Assembly: GCA_016721315.1 (NCBI GenBank)
Contig: JADKIL010000019.1
Coordinates: 62,001-126,000, forward strand
Direction of reading: 5' to 3'
DNA from: Candidatus Villigracilis vicinus
Lineage (GTDB): Bacteria > Chloroflexota > Anaerolineae > Anaerolineales > Villigracilaceae
DNA length: 64,000 nt
The notes under the pieces were generated by a model. That model did not search any database and had not been told where the DNA came from. It was given only the letters and a program-made list of their open reading frames with translations. A program made the position numbers and the translations under genes. Below, piece by piece: positions 50,549 through 60,401 of the stretch; position 1 is the stretch's first letter; each line of letters starts with the position of its first letter.

Positions 50549-52261
50549 TTACTTCAAATTCAACACTTCCAATACTTCCACTGGTTTTGACCTGCCCTTC
50601 ACAGTCATTTCGGCAACTGGTTTCGCTTCCACTTGTTTCTTCACACGTTCATACGCTTCGCGGCTGATCAGAATCTGATTCTTGCCGGAATTTTCTTGAA
50701 CGCGCTTGGCTGTGTTGACCGTGTCACTGATGGCGGTGTATTCCAGGCGTTTCTCAGTGCCGATCAAACCAAGTACGGCATCGCCAAAGTGAATGCCTAC
50801 ACCGAAGGAAAGGTGAGAATCTGGCGCAAGTTCCTTGTAGAGACTCTCGATCGATTCGCGAATGGCGATCGCTGTCTTTACAGCCCGCAGGGTGTGGTCG
50901 GGTTGGGGGATGGGCGCATTGAACCATGCCATGATGGCGTCTCCCATGAACTTATCCACAGTGCCTTCCTGCGCCAGCACTGCATCTGCCATGGCAGCAA
51001 GATAGAGGTTGAGGATGCTAACCAATTTTTCTGGGGCGAGGTGTTCGCTATATGTAGTGAACCCGCGGATGTCGGCAAAAAGTGCGGTGATCTCAGTGCG
51101 TTTACCGCCAAGCTGTAAACCATTTGGGTCGAGTTGTTCGATGACGGCGGGGGAGACCATGCGCTCGAACAGACGGCGCTGCGCTTCCAACTTCTTTCGT
51201 TCTGTCAGGTCATCCAAAACGATCGCCACGCCTTGAGTTTTTTGCCCCGCGTCCTTGAGTGGGGAGAGGTTTAAGCGCCAATCTACATTGCCGCGTTTGG
51301 GGGAGTTGTGGCTGATCTCAAGATCTACAATGGGTTTGTCGGTGCGGCGTACTTCTGTCAGATGCGGCGCCAGCTCACCGGAAACAGCTGCCAAAGCTTC
51401 GTTAAGTTGATGACCGATGATATCCTGTGTAGCAGAGCCGAGGATGGTTTCTGCGGCGCGGTTGGCGAGGGTGATCGTATCTTGAATATCCGCTGTAATG
51501 ACGCCGCTGGCGATGGATGCGAAAACATTATCCATCAGGTTCTTGAGCGCGGTCACTTCTTCAAGGGTGCCTTTGAGCGAGGAGAAGAGGCGGGCATTGT
51601 CGATGGCAACGGCGGCTTGGTTGGCGAAGGCCTCAAGCAGTTCTTTTTCGGTGTCGGTGAAAATTCCGGCGCGGATGCGGTTATCTGCGTAGATGACGCC
51701 GATGAGTTCGTTTTTGACTTTGAGGGGAACACAAAGAATGGAACGCAGGTTGAAGGCGACGATGCTTTCCTGCCCTACAAAGCGTTTATCTTCCTGTGCA
51801 TTGGTTGTGACAACTGATTCACCCGTGTCGATCACACGCTGCACGACCGTGCTGCTGACGTTCTTCTCTGAGGAGTTGATCGATTCCATTTCCCAGTTAC
51901 GGGCAATGCGGGCGGTCATTTCGCCCTGTTCGTTCCGCAGCATCAAAAAGCCGCGCTCTGCTTTGGAGAGGCGCACGATGTTGTCCATCACGATACGCAG
52001 AACTTCATCCAGCTCCAGCGATGAATTGATGACCTGTCCGGTTTCAACGAGAGCCAACATGTTGCTGTGTTCGCGTTGAAATACCTCAATTTTCCCACTG
52101 ACCTGCTCCAATGTTGTTTGCAGGTACTGCAGGTTTTCAGATGTATCCTTGGAGATTTTTAGTTTTTGAGATACCAGGTCGTTGTTGATCTTCCCCGTAA
52201 GGGCGCTTAAAGTAAGTAGCTGATCATGCACGGTTCTGGGTCGGGTGTTTTCAGAGTTCAT
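50549..52261 (-). CDS. GAF-PAS class III adenylate/guanylate cyclase
   Basis: A 570-residue soluble protein. A helical N-terminus with a coiled coil (about 30-65) leads to a GAF domain (about 75-225), a PAS domain (about 235-365) and a class III cyclase domain (about 375-565). The cyclase retains metal-binding Asp in FADIRGFT, the KFMGD segment with Lys and Asp, and SDTVNTAKRV with the Asn and Arg that stabilise catalysis. Lys plus Asp at the base-recognition positions favours ATP over GTP. It should respond to small ligands through GAF and PAS. It has no transmembrane segment. Confidence 0.93.
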   Translation of the reverse strand: MNSENTRPRTVHDQLLTLSALTGKINNDLVSQKLKISKDTSENLQYLQTTLEQVSGKIEVFQREHSNMLALVETGQVINSSLELDEVLRIVMDNIVRLSKAERGFLMLRNEQGEMTARIARNWEMESINSSEKNVSSTVVQRVIDTGESVVTTNAQEDKRFVGQESIVAFNLRSILCVPLKVKNELIGVIYADNRIRAGIFTDTEKELLEAFANQAAVAIDNARLFSSLKGTLEEVTALKNLMDNVFASIASGVITADIQDTITLANRAAETILGSATQDIIGHQLNEALAAVSGELAPHLTEVRRTDKPIVDLEISHNSPKRGNVDWRLNLSPLKDAGQKTQGVAIVLDDLTERKKLEAQRRLFERMVSPAVIEQLDPNGLQLGGKRTEITALFADIRGFTTYSEHLAPEKLVSILNLYLAAMADAVLAQEGTVDKFMGDAIMAWFNAPIPQPDHTLRAVKTAIAIRESIESLYKELAPDSHLSFGVGIHFGDAVLGLIGTEKRLEYTAISDTVNTAKRVQENSGKNQILISREAYERVKKQVEAKPVAEMTVKGRSKPVEVLEVLNLK

Positions 52262-52295
52262 ATTTGGATACCAAAAGCAGGTTTAGCATGTAAAC

Positions 52296-54614
52296 CTAAT
52301 TGTATCCCAATATGAAGAATTTTAGACGCGCTGACAGGGTTTTGTAAATAATATTTCGTGCAGCGCGGCGCGCATTGACCGCATCTCCGCCATGTGAGGT
52401 GAACATTGCTGCTTGATGTTCACGCAGCAAAACTTCAATAGACGATCTGGCGTCTGGCAGAAGTTTTTGCAGGAGCATGGCGCGTTCTGCGGCTGTGACA
52501 TAAATCGGTTGTGGCCTTTTCATCCAACGCAAGCTAAAGTTAATGCTTTGGAAATGACGTTCGATGGGGGATAATGCTGCAAAGGCAAACCAGCCTTGCA
52601 GCCAACTTGGGATACGGAAGCCACTGCGTTCGACGCCATTCTTTAGGATGACTGCCACAGATGTATTTGGCGCAAACCGCCGCTTAAGAAATGCAAGTGT
52701 AAGGACACAGAGGGCAAAACCTGCAAGGGTGAGAGACCAACGGATCAGAACAGGCGTAAAAACGGAAGTGTTGCCGGATTCATCCACTGCTGGGGTGGGA
52801 GGCTCTTCTTCCAATAGCTCGATGCGCGGAGTTGGAACAAAGGGTGCGCTGGCAACTGTCGGGCGGGCTTCACGTTCCAGCGGACGTTCGAGCGGTTGCT
52901 GATTTCCAGTTGGTTCAAATTCGACCCAGCCATAGCCGGGGAAATACACTTCGGGCCAGGCGTGCAGGTCACGTTCGCGTACAGTGTATACACTGTTTTG
53001 CAAATTGGGCTCGCCTTGGGCATATCCCACCGCGAGGCGTGCTGGGATGCCGATCGAGCGCAGCATTAACACTTCCGTCGAGGCGTAGTAATTACAGAAG
53101 CCCTGTTTCGTATCGAAAAGGAAGTATTCCAATGGATCTACATCTTCACCGGATGGAAAGGTAATTCCCGGTGTATAGCGGATCTCTGAGCGTAGATAGT
53201 TTGTAATGGCTGCGGCTTTGTCGTATGGGTTATCGTATTTGGCTGTGATCTCGTTTGCGAGCGCCCGAATACGTACCGAAAAATCATTGGGTAATTGAAG
53301 GTATTTTTGTTTGACCCAATCCGGGTAATTCTGTCCTGTTGCCTGCAATTCAAGAATGGTCGGGTTTGCGATCTCGGCGCCCACTCGGTACAGGTCGCCG
53401 GCTTCCAGACTGGGCGCGGCGCGAAACGCCATCACATCCATCATTTCGAGGTTATCGGTCACTCCGGAATACAACACAATGACGTTGTGATTTACCTGAA
53501 TGGGCTGAGCCGCGGAATACAGGATGGTTTGCCCTTCCGAGTAGATATCAAACGTGAAGCTGGCTCGGGCACGGTTTTCTGTGTCAGGGATGGTCAGGTC
53601 GCCATTGGTGGCGAGGTGCAGGGTCTCGTTTTGGGCTGTGGTCTGCCAACGGTCATTTTCGTAGTGATCATAGATCTGTCCACGCCAATACAATCGCGGG
53701 AAGTCCATTGCACTGGAAGGGGCATACACAAGGAAAACCACCAGATCGCTCATCACCGCCTGATTACCCAGGAATAATTCGGTCTGAAAGTTCCTGGGTT
53801 GCGGCTTCTTTTCTTTTTTAACGGAGTCGAACAGATTCTCGAAGGGTTCCCCTGCGAACCAGCCCTGGGTGGTTTTGTGCCAGGCTTCCTTCATGCTCAC
53901 ATTAGAGGCGAAGATAAAGGGAATGCCCCAGGAGAACATGATCAACACCGCTGCAATGACCAGGCTTGTGTTATTTAGGTCCAGGCTGCTGTCACTTGAA
54001 ACCTGTACCCGTTCTTTGATCCATTTCTTTTTATCGAATAGGAATTTCTGCCTACCCAAAAGTATGAGGGCAAGAAACAGATAGACACCGAACATCCATG
54101 TATAGTCTTTTGAAGTGAAATGATAGATGGTCACAAACAGCATCAAAATGCCGCCCGGCAGGATTGCCGCCAGATAATTGGCATGTCGCGTTAGTTGATA
54201 TCCGCTGAAAAGGCTGGCTATCCAATAGGGGATACTTAGCAGAGCGATCACAAGCAATTGGTTTTCCACAGGTCTGCCGGAAAAAAACTCTCCCAGATCC
54301 GTGAGCAGTCTGCCGAAAAGGATCAACAACTTATCTCCAAGATAAGTTTGTTCCGCAGTAAATTCGATCACTCCTAACCATTGCCAGATAAAGAACACCA
54401 GCATATATCCGATGGATAAAAGGCTGATATTGCGTTTTTGAAATTGACTTTGCCCCAGTGCCAGCCCAATCAACAGACCCAGGATCGCGACATTGCGTAC
54501 ATGCCCAAGCCCATCCACCCAGGCAGTGGATTGCAAGCGCCATCCCGAAAAAAGTGTTGCTGCAAATAAGAGAACCGCAGAGGGGGCATCCCACCAGCGT
54601 GGTGTCTTTTCCAT
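52296..54614 (-). CDS. Transglutaminase-like membrane protein (TgpA type)
   Basis: A 772-residue protein. The N-terminus has six or seven membrane segments (to about 250), followed by an extracytoplasmic region with a transglutaminase core (about 430-580), one more transmembrane helix near 625 and a cytoplasmic tail resembling DUF4129 (about 690-770). The catalytic Cys is in GFCNYYASTEVL (around residue 500) and the His in RDLHAWPEVYFPG. The third position, usually Asp in WVEFDPT, is Glu in WVEFEPT. Related proteins act as proteases or protein cross-linkers. The ATG at 54614 is preferred to a TTG five codons upstream. Confidence 0.9.
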   Translation of the reverse strand: MEKTPRWWDAPSAVLLFAATLFSGWRLQSTAWVDGLGHVRNVAILGLLIGLALGQSQFQKRNISLLSIGYMLVFFIWQWLGVIEFTAEQTYLGDKLLILFGRLLTDLGEFFSGRPVENQLLVIALLSIPYWIASLFSGYQLTRHANYLAAILPGGILMLFVTIYHFTSKDYTWMFGVYLFLALILLGRQKFLFDKKKWIKERVQVSSDSSLDLNNTSLVIAAVLIMFSWGIPFIFASNVSMKEAWHKTTQGWFAGEPFENLFDSVKKEKKPQPRNFQTELFLGNQAVMSDLVVFLVYAPSSAMDFPRLYWRGQIYDHYENDRWQTTAQNETLHLATNGDLTIPDTENRARASFTFDIYSEGQTILYSAAQPIQVNHNVIVLYSGVTDNLEMMDVMAFRAAPSLEAGDLYRVGAEIANPTILELQATGQNYPDWVKQKYLQLPNDFSVRIRALANEITAKYDNPYDKAAAITNYLRSEIRYTPGITFPSGEDVDPLEYFLFDTKQGFCNYYASTEVLMLRSIGIPARLAVGYAQGEPNLQNSVYTVRERDLHAWPEVYFPGYGWVEFEPTGNQQPLERPLEREARPTVASAPFVPTPRIELLEEEPPTPAVDESGNTSVFTPVLIRWSLTLAGFALCVLTLAFLKRRFAPNTSVAVILKNGVERSGFRIPSWLQGWFAFAALSPIERHFQSINFSLRWMKRPQPIYVTAAERAMLLQKLLPDARSSIEVLLREHQAAMFTSHGGDAVNARRAARNIIYKTLSARLKFFILGYN

Positions 54615-54620
54615 TCTTTG

Positions 54621-54650
54621 AGTGTACAATGAGAGCGTTTGTTACGTCAA
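54621..54650 (-). promoter_or_regulatory. Promoter of the transglutaminase gene
   Basis: On the minus strand TTGACG (54645-54650), an 18-base spacer and TACACT (54621-54626). The ATG lies only 12 bases after the start of the -10, so the message would be nearly leaderless. It overlaps the upstream region of the divergent PAP2 gene. Confidence 0.7.
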
Positions 54651-54684
54651 TCATAACGCTACAAAAACCCCACTGGAGGACTGT

Positions 54685-55680
54685 ATGCAATCCCTGATCG
54701 ATTATGGTGTCTCTCTTATAATCGCGCTTCAAAGGTTTGGGAGCGGAACGATCCCAGTAATGAAATTCTTCAGCCAGCTTGGCACAGAAGAATTCTTTTT
54801 TCTCGTATTACCTCTCATTTTTTGGAGTGTCGACTCCGCACTTGGTATTCGGATCGGTTTAATTCTGGTCGTCAGTAATTTTATTAATTTCATCGGCAAG
54901 GTTGGCATGGCAGGACCACGTCCCTATTGGGCTAGTTCGCACGTTCAACCTTTATGGCCCGAAACGTCCTTTGGCGTGCCTTCCGGTCATGCGCAGCATG
55001 CCATGAGTGTATGGGGCATCATTGCTCTGTATCAAAAACGGACTTGGGTTACCGTTGTTTGCGTGTTCCTGATTCTTATGATCGGCTTTTCACGGCTGGT
55101 GCTTGGCGCGCATTTCCCGCATGATGTACTCTTGGGTTGGCTGTTGGGCGGCATTCTGTTGTGGGCATATTCCCGGTACTGGGATGTTGCTGTTAATTGG
55201 CTGGCAGGTAAGTCCTTCAACCAACAAGTTGGCATTTCATTTTTGACGGCAATGGTCATGGTAATTATTGGAATGATCGTAACTGGTTTGCGCAGCGGAT
55301 ATCAAGTCCCTGAAACTTGGATGACGAACGCGCTTCTTTCAGGCATTGCGCCAGAACCTGTGGACCCAAGCGCGACCTTCACCTCAGCCGGGACTTTCTT
55401 TGGTCTGGCGGTGGGCGCAGCGTGGACTCATTTTCGGGGCGGCTACTCAGCTGACGGTCCGGCATGGAAACGCGCGCTTCGATATGGCGTCGGTTTGATC
55501 GGTGTCCTTCTGTTCTGGCAGGTGTTGGGAGCAGTCTTCCCACGCGGCGATGGGGCGTTGGTTTATTCTCTGCGATTCCTGCGTTATACCCTGGTTGGCT
55601 GGTGGGTTTCGGGCGGTGCCCCCTGGGTTTTCCAACATTTCAATTTAGCTACACCGGCTTCAAGGATATCTTCCATCTGA
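54685..55680 (+). CDS. PAP2 family phosphatase
   Basis: A 331-residue integral membrane phosphatase with about eight hydrophobic segments. The three PAP2 motifs are intact: GKVGMAGPRP (Lys and Arg), PSGHAQ (His) and SRLVLGAHFPHD (Arg, His and Asp). Such enzymes remove phosphate from lipid phosphates such as phosphatidate or undecaprenyl pyrophosphate. The exact substrate is unknown. The C-terminal 130 residues are extra membrane segments beyond the PAP2 core. GGAGG five bases before the ATG at 54685 decides the start. Confidence 0.92.
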   Translation: MQSLIDYGVSLIIALQRFGSGTIPVMKFFSQLGTEEFFFLVLPLIFWSVDSALGIRIGLILVVSNFINFIGKVGMAGPRPYWASSHVQPLWPETSFGVPSGHAQHAMSVWGIIALYQKRTWVTVVCVFLILMIGFSRLVLGAHFPHDVLLGWLLGGILLWAYSRYWDVAVNWLAGKSFNQQVGISFLTAMVMVIIGMIVTGLRSGYQVPETWMTNALLSGIAPEPVDPSATFTSAGTFFGLAVGAAWTHFRGGYSADGPAWKRALRYGVGLIGVLLFWQVLGAVFPRGDGALVYSLRFLRYTLVGWWVSGGAPWVFQHFNLATPASRISSI

Positions 55681-55776
55681 TATAATGCGCACCATCCAAT
55701 AGAAATACAGAAATGGTTTTTTTATCACTCAGCAAACATGCTGTGAAATTTAACTAATACAGGCAAATGGATTTCA

Positions 55777-58020
55777 ATGACGCTGGATAAAGGCACACTA
55801 ATACATAATCGCTATCGCGTGGTAGATATCCTTGGGCAGGGGGGGATGGGTTCGGTGTATCGAGCCATCGATGAGAACCTTGGTGTGGCAGTGGCGCTCA
55901 AGGAAAATTTGTTCACAACGGATGAGTATGCCCGTCAGTTTCGTCTTGAGGCTGTCATCCTTGCGAACCTACGCCACCCAAATTTGCCGCGCGTTTCAGA
56001 CCATTTTGTCTTGGGTGATACTGGTCAATACCTTGTCATGGACTTTATCGAAGGCGAAGACCTTCGTTATCGCATGGAACGCATCGGAATGCTTGATGAA
56101 GAGGACGCGGTTCATATCGGCGCTTCCATGTGCGACGCGCTGGCGTACTTGCATACTCGCAAGCCGCCCATTTTGCATCGCGATATCAAGCCTGGTAATG
56201 TCAAGATTGCGCCAGATGGTCACATCTATCTGGTGGACTTTGGTTTAGCCAAGGTTTATCAAAGTGCCAGCCAGGCAACCACCACCGGCGCGCGCGCCAT
56301 GACGCCTGGTTATTCCCCTCCTGAACAATACGGTACTGCACGAACCGACCCACGAACAGACATTTACTCCCTCGGCGCAACCTTGTATGCCGCACTGACT
56401 GGTGTCATCCCGGAAGACGGTCTCGCGCGTGCGATGGATAATGCTCAGCTGACTCCTCTGCGAAAACGAAATTCAAAAATCTCCCGTAAACTCGCAGCCA
56501 CTATCGAGAAAGCCATGTCAGTGGATCCAAGTGACCGGTTTCAAACGGCTGAGCAGTTCAAGGCTGGATTGCTTGCTTCCAAGTCACTGACTCAGCAGGC
56601 GCCCGGCTCATACAAGGTTGTTCCGCCTCCCCCCGAAGTCCTTGAAGTGCCATCTCGTGAACGTCAGAAAACCGTGGTTGAAGAAGGCTTACCTGTGGAT
56701 GGCAAGAAGGACCGCAAAGCCTTGGTGGGTCCGGTTCCGGCTGTTTCTGCTAATTCGCATGAAGATCAGCCCTTTGTCTCTCCATTAAAGCGACAGAAGG
56801 AACGCGAACGGAAACGCCGTACGGCGTTAGTCCGTTTTGGATTTTTCACTGCCTTGTTGTTTCTGGTGGCACTCGGTGTAGGTTTATTTCTAGCCCCAGA
56901 TGCCTTCCCTGCAGATGTGCGTGCAATGGTTCCGTTTATTGGCTCTACTGCCACATACACCCCCAGCCCCACTCCTTTGCCTACACAGACTGTTCCTCCA
57001 ACTTTTACGTTCACTCCGGAGGCAACGTTCACTTCTACTCCTCGACCCAAGCCAACCAATACTTCAACCTTTACGCCGACACCTCTCCCCGGCACGACTG
57101 ATACGCCGGACACAAGTAACACTGAAGAACAAGACCCTACGGTCCTTTTGGGTGGCGGTGCCGGGCAGATCGCATTTGCTTCTGCGCGTACTGGCGATTC
57201 GCAGATCTTTTTGGCAGACCTGAAAGGTGAAAACGCATTTCAGATCACAAATATGCCAAACGGTGCATGCCAGCCTTCCTGGTCGCCGGATGGGCAGCGT
57301 ATGGTGTTCATTTCCCCTTGCCCTGGCAATGAAGAGATTTATTTCAATACCAGTCTTTACATCATCAATGCGGATGGAACAGGTTTAACAACACTTGATG
57401 CTTCACCAGGCGGAAACTTTGACCCTGCCTGGTCGCCTGATGGCAAATCTATTGCTTTTGCTACGATGCGCACTGGCAAGCTTGAAATTTTCGCCATCAA
57501 TCCGGATGATCCCACTTCCGTGACTCAGGTAACTAAAGGTGCAGCTCTGGTTGAATCACGTATGCCTGCTTGGTCGCCGGATAGTTCAAAGATCATTTAT
57601 GTCGTCAAACGGATCGGTGTCTATCAAATATGGATGATCAATGCCGATGGTACTGAGCCTATTCAGATCATTCGAAGTGGGTTGGCTTATAACGATTATC
57701 TTCCTGTTTGGTCACCCAAGGACGATCTCATTATCTTCAATCAACGCTGTGCCAAGACGTTCTGTAATCCATACTTGATGAGAACATCTTCCACGGATCG
57801 TTCCAGCGAGCAGGGATTGAAACTTCCGATTAACCTGACTTATATCGAAAATATTGATTTCTCACCGGATGGTCTCTTTTTGGCATATGAAAGTGTAGGC
57901 GATGATAGAAATATGGATGTATTTTTCATGACCCTTTCCGGCGGTGACAAAGTTCGTCTCTCGACCGATCCTGAACAGGATTTCCACCCTGCTTGGCGAC
58001 CCGCTCCGCCGACGCCCTAA
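55777..58020 (+). CDS. Ser/Thr protein kinase with extracytoplasmic TolB-like repeats
   Basis: A 747-residue protein. The Hanks-type kinase domain covers about 10-270, with LGQGGMGSVYRA, VALKE with the catalytic Lys, HRDIKPGN, DFGLA and SPPEQYG. A basic region and one transmembrane helix (about 350-370) lead to a Thr/Pro-rich linker (about 385-455) and a C-terminal domain of about five PD40/TolB-type beta-propeller repeats (465-745; examples PSWSPDGQRMVFIS, PAWSPDGKSIAFAT). The propeller outside the cell could sense a ligand and signal to the kinase inside. Unlike the kinase at 8426, the HRD motif is intact. A TATAAT at 55681-55686 lies 91 bases upstream of the ATG. Confidence 0.93.
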   Translation: MTLDKGTLIHNRYRVVDILGQGGMGSVYRAIDENLGVAVALKENLFTTDEYARQFRLEAVILANLRHPNLPRVSDHFVLGDTGQYLVMDFIEGEDLRYRMERIGMLDEEDAVHIGASMCDALAYLHTRKPPILHRDIKPGNVKIAPDGHIYLVDFGLAKVYQSASQATTTGARAMTPGYSPPEQYGTARTDPRTDIYSLGATLYAALTGVIPEDGLARAMDNAQLTPLRKRNSKISRKLAATIEKAMSVDPSDRFQTAEQFKAGLLASKSLTQQAPGSYKVVPPPPEVLEVPSRERQKTVVEEGLPVDGKKDRKALVGPVPAVSANSHEDQPFVSPLKRQKERERKRRTALVRFGFFTALLFLVALGVGLFLAPDAFPADVRAMVPFIGSTATYTPSPTPLPTQTVPPTFTFTPEATFTSTPRPKPTNTSTFTPTPLPGTTDTPDTSNTEEQDPTVLLGGGAGQIAFASARTGDSQIFLADLKGENAFQITNMPNGACQPSWSPDGQRMVFISPCPGNEEIYFNTSLYIINADGTGLTTLDASPGGNFDPAWSPDGKSIAFATMRTGKLEIFAINPDDPTSVTQVTKGAALVESRMPAWSPDSSKIIYVVKRIGVYQIWMINADGTEPIQIIRSGLAYNDYLPVWSPKDDLIIFNQRCAKTFCNPYLMRTSSTDRSSEQGLKLPINLTYIENIDFSPDGLFLAYESVGDDRNMDVFFMTLSGGDKVRLSTDPEQDFHPAWRPAPPTP

Positions 58021-58031
58021 CCAGCCGTATT

Positions 58032-58074
58032 AAACAAAAGAGCGCCCAGGTTTTACCTGGGCGCTCTTTTGTTT
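58032..58074. terminator. Bidirectional rho-independent terminator
   Basis: A perfect 19-bp stem (58032-58050 with 58056-58074) and 5-base loop, between the convergent kinase and ATPase genes. Confidence 0.93.
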
Positions 58075-58088
58075 TTTCTTCTTTCAAC

Positions 58089-60401
58089 CTACTTATATCC
58101 CAATAACCTCAACCCATTGAGTACTACCAGCACGGTGCTGCCTTCGTGACCCACTACGCCAAGCGGAAGTGCCAACTCCGCACCAAAGGCACCAGCCACT
58201 AGCAGCACGATCACGCACATGGCAAAAGTCAGGTTTTGCCAAACGACTTTGCGTGCCTGCCGCGCCAGCCCGATCGAAAATGGGATTTTGCGCAGGTCAT
58301 CAGACATTAAAACGACATCTGCGGTTTCAATGGCAACGTCTGTACCTGCGCCGCCCATGGCAATGCCAATATCTGCGGTAGCGAGGGAAGGAGCGTCATT
58401 TACACCATCGCCGACCATTGCCACCGGACCGTACTTCCGCTGAAGCGACTTCAACACTGTGACCTTATCTTGCGGAAGTAAATCTGCGTGGAATTCGTCC
58501 ACACCGGCGCGTGCAGCTATCTTGGAAGCGACTTTTGCATTATCACCCGTCAGCATGACGATATGCTCAATGCCTATAGCTTTGAGAGCCTTGATCATTT
58601 CCACAGCATCTTCACGCAGGGTGTCAGCTACGCCAAGCAGACCGAGAAATGTTTGCGATCTCATATCGTAGACGAACATCGCTGTCTGACCCTCATCATG
58701 CATTTCACTGGCTTTGTTCATAATGTTAACCGGGATACGAATGCTTCGTTCCTGGTACATTCGCTCATTACCGATCAAAAGATGACGGGATTCAACCACT
58801 CCTTCTACGCCTTGCCCGGGGATGGCGCGAAACTCCATGGATGAAGGCAGGTTCAAGTCACGGGAATGAGCTGCTTGTACAATCGCCCTTGCCAACGGAT
58901 GTTCGGAACGTGATTCCAATGCGGCAACGAGGCGCAGGATATCCTCTTCTTTTGTTTCACTGAAAGAGAACAAACCAGACAGGGCGGGTTTGCCGCTGGT
59001 GAGTGTGCCAGTCTTATCGAACGCCAGCACCTTGAGTGTGGCGGTCTTTTCAAGATGAACGCCGCCTTTGAAGAGCACGCCATTGCGCGCGCCGTTAGCG
59101 ATGGCAGAAAGGATGCTCGCAGGCGTGGAGATGACCAAGGCGCATGGCGAAGCGACCACGAGCCAGGTCATGGCACGGTAGAAAGTGGGTTGGAAGCTGT
59201 GACCGAGGATCAACCACGGTACAAAGATTAATAATACTGCTGCAGCCAGTACAAAGATGGCATAGCGTTGTTCAAAGGTGTCGAGCATTTGTTGGGTGTT
59301 GGCTTTAGTAGATTGCGCCTCTTCCACCATCTTTACGATGCGAGCCAGGGTGGTATCTTTGGCTAGCCGCGTCACGCGGATTTCGAGCGAGCCAGTCCCA
59401 TTGACGGTGCCTGCGAAGACCAGATCGTTTTCCTGTTTATGCACCGGCATCGACTCGCCGGTGATGGTGGCTTGGTCAACATCGGATATGCCGGATAGCA
59501 CTTCACCATCGATGGGGAAGCGTTCACCAGGGCGTACAAGCACAATATCTCCGAGGGTGAGTTGTTCGATGGGTAGTGTCACCAAACGCGAACCGCGTCG
59601 TACCGTTGCTTGAGCCGGTCGCAGGTCGAGCAATTTTTCAATGGCTTTGCGGCTGCGGTCCATCGCATATGTTTGCAGAGTGTTCGAAAGCGAGAATAAG
59701 AAAAGCAGCATGGCACCTTCGGCAGGCTGACCAATTGCCGCTGCGCCCAGTGCCGCAAGGATCATCAGCAGATCTACATTGAGGGTCTTTTCTTTTAATG
59801 CTTTAATGCTTGCCATTAAACCGAACCATCCACCAGTGGTGTATGAAACAAAGTACAAGCCAAAGATAAGTGAGGGATGCCAGGCAAGCCCTGCGCCAAT
59901 GAATGCTGTCAACGCGGTGATCGCATTGATGACTGTAAATGCAATTTCGATTCTTTCGATGGGAATTGCCACAGGTTTTTTTGCTGCCTCGTTTTGATCA
60001 AAAAATGACACTTCTACTTTGTTATCTTCGCTGCTCAACAGGTTGGATGTTTCCAGCTTCACTTCAAGCGTGTTCTTGCGGAATGTTGCCGTTGGCAGGG
60101 TGGCAGCGGATTCATATTGTTTTGCGAGTTGTTCAGCGAGTTCCCCAACACATTGAGCACAGGCTTCTTCGCCGCGTTCGCGTTTGGCGGCGCACTGCGC
60201 CACTCGCATGGAAGCCTCGCGTCCTGCATGCTGCACAACTTCCAGCGCGCGTTCGCTACTGATCTTATGAGGGTCAAAGACTGCTTTTAAATTTCCATTG
60301 GTATAGTCGTACTCGACTTCCTGAATACCGGCATATCCGCGCAGGGTATCGGAGAAAATTTCAGTACAGCGGGTTTCGGTCTTGGGTAATTGATTCATCA
60401 T
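58089..60401 (-). CDS. P1B-4-type metal-transporting ATPase
   Basis: A 770-residue P-type ATPase. Visible are the actuator TITGESMP, the phosphorylation site DKTGTLTSG (about 459-467), MVGDGVNDAPSLATADIGIAMG, SPC in TM4 (VVASPCALVIS) and HEGSTVLVVLNGLRLL in the last helix. SPC with HEGxT is the P1B-4 signature, the group that exports Fe(II), Co(II) or Zn(II). The N-terminus is a degenerate heavy-metal-associated domain lacking GMxCxxC, followed by a CAQC pair. The gene overlaps the PerR-like gene by four bases. PerR- or Fur-controlled P1B-4 ATPases such as PfeT and FrvA export ferrous iron, and that is the best inference here. Confidence 0.92.
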   Translation of the reverse strand: MMNQLPKTETRCTEIFSDTLRGYAGIQEVEYDYTNGNLKAVFDPHKISSERALEVVQHAGREASMRVAQCAAKRERGEEACAQCVGELAEQLAKQYESAATLPTATFRKNTLEVKLETSNLLSSEDNKVEVSFFDQNEAAKKPVAIPIERIEIAFTVINAITALTAFIGAGLAWHPSLIFGLYFVSYTTGGWFGLMASIKALKEKTLNVDLLMILAALGAAAIGQPAEGAMLLFLFSLSNTLQTYAMDRSRKAIEKLLDLRPAQATVRRGSRLVTLPIEQLTLGDIVLVRPGERFPIDGEVLSGISDVDQATITGESMPVHKQENDLVFAGTVNGTGSLEIRVTRLAKDTTLARIVKMVEEAQSTKANTQQMLDTFEQRYAIFVLAAAVLLIFVPWLILGHSFQPTFYRAMTWLVVASPCALVISTPASILSAIANGARNGVLFKGGVHLEKTATLKVLAFDKTGTLTSGKPALSGLFSFSETKEEDILRLVAALESRSEHPLARAIVQAAHSRDLNLPSSMEFRAIPGQGVEGVVESRHLLIGNERMYQERSIRIPVNIMNKASEMHDEGQTAMFVYDMRSQTFLGLLGVADTLREDAVEMIKALKAIGIEHIVMLTGDNAKVASKIAARAGVDEFHADLLPQDKVTVLKSLQRKYGPVAMVGDGVNDAPSLATADIGIAMGGAGTDVAIETADVVLMSDDLRKIPFSIGLARQARKVVWQNLTFAMCVIVLLVAGAFGAELALPLGVVGHEGSTVLVVLNGLRLLGYK

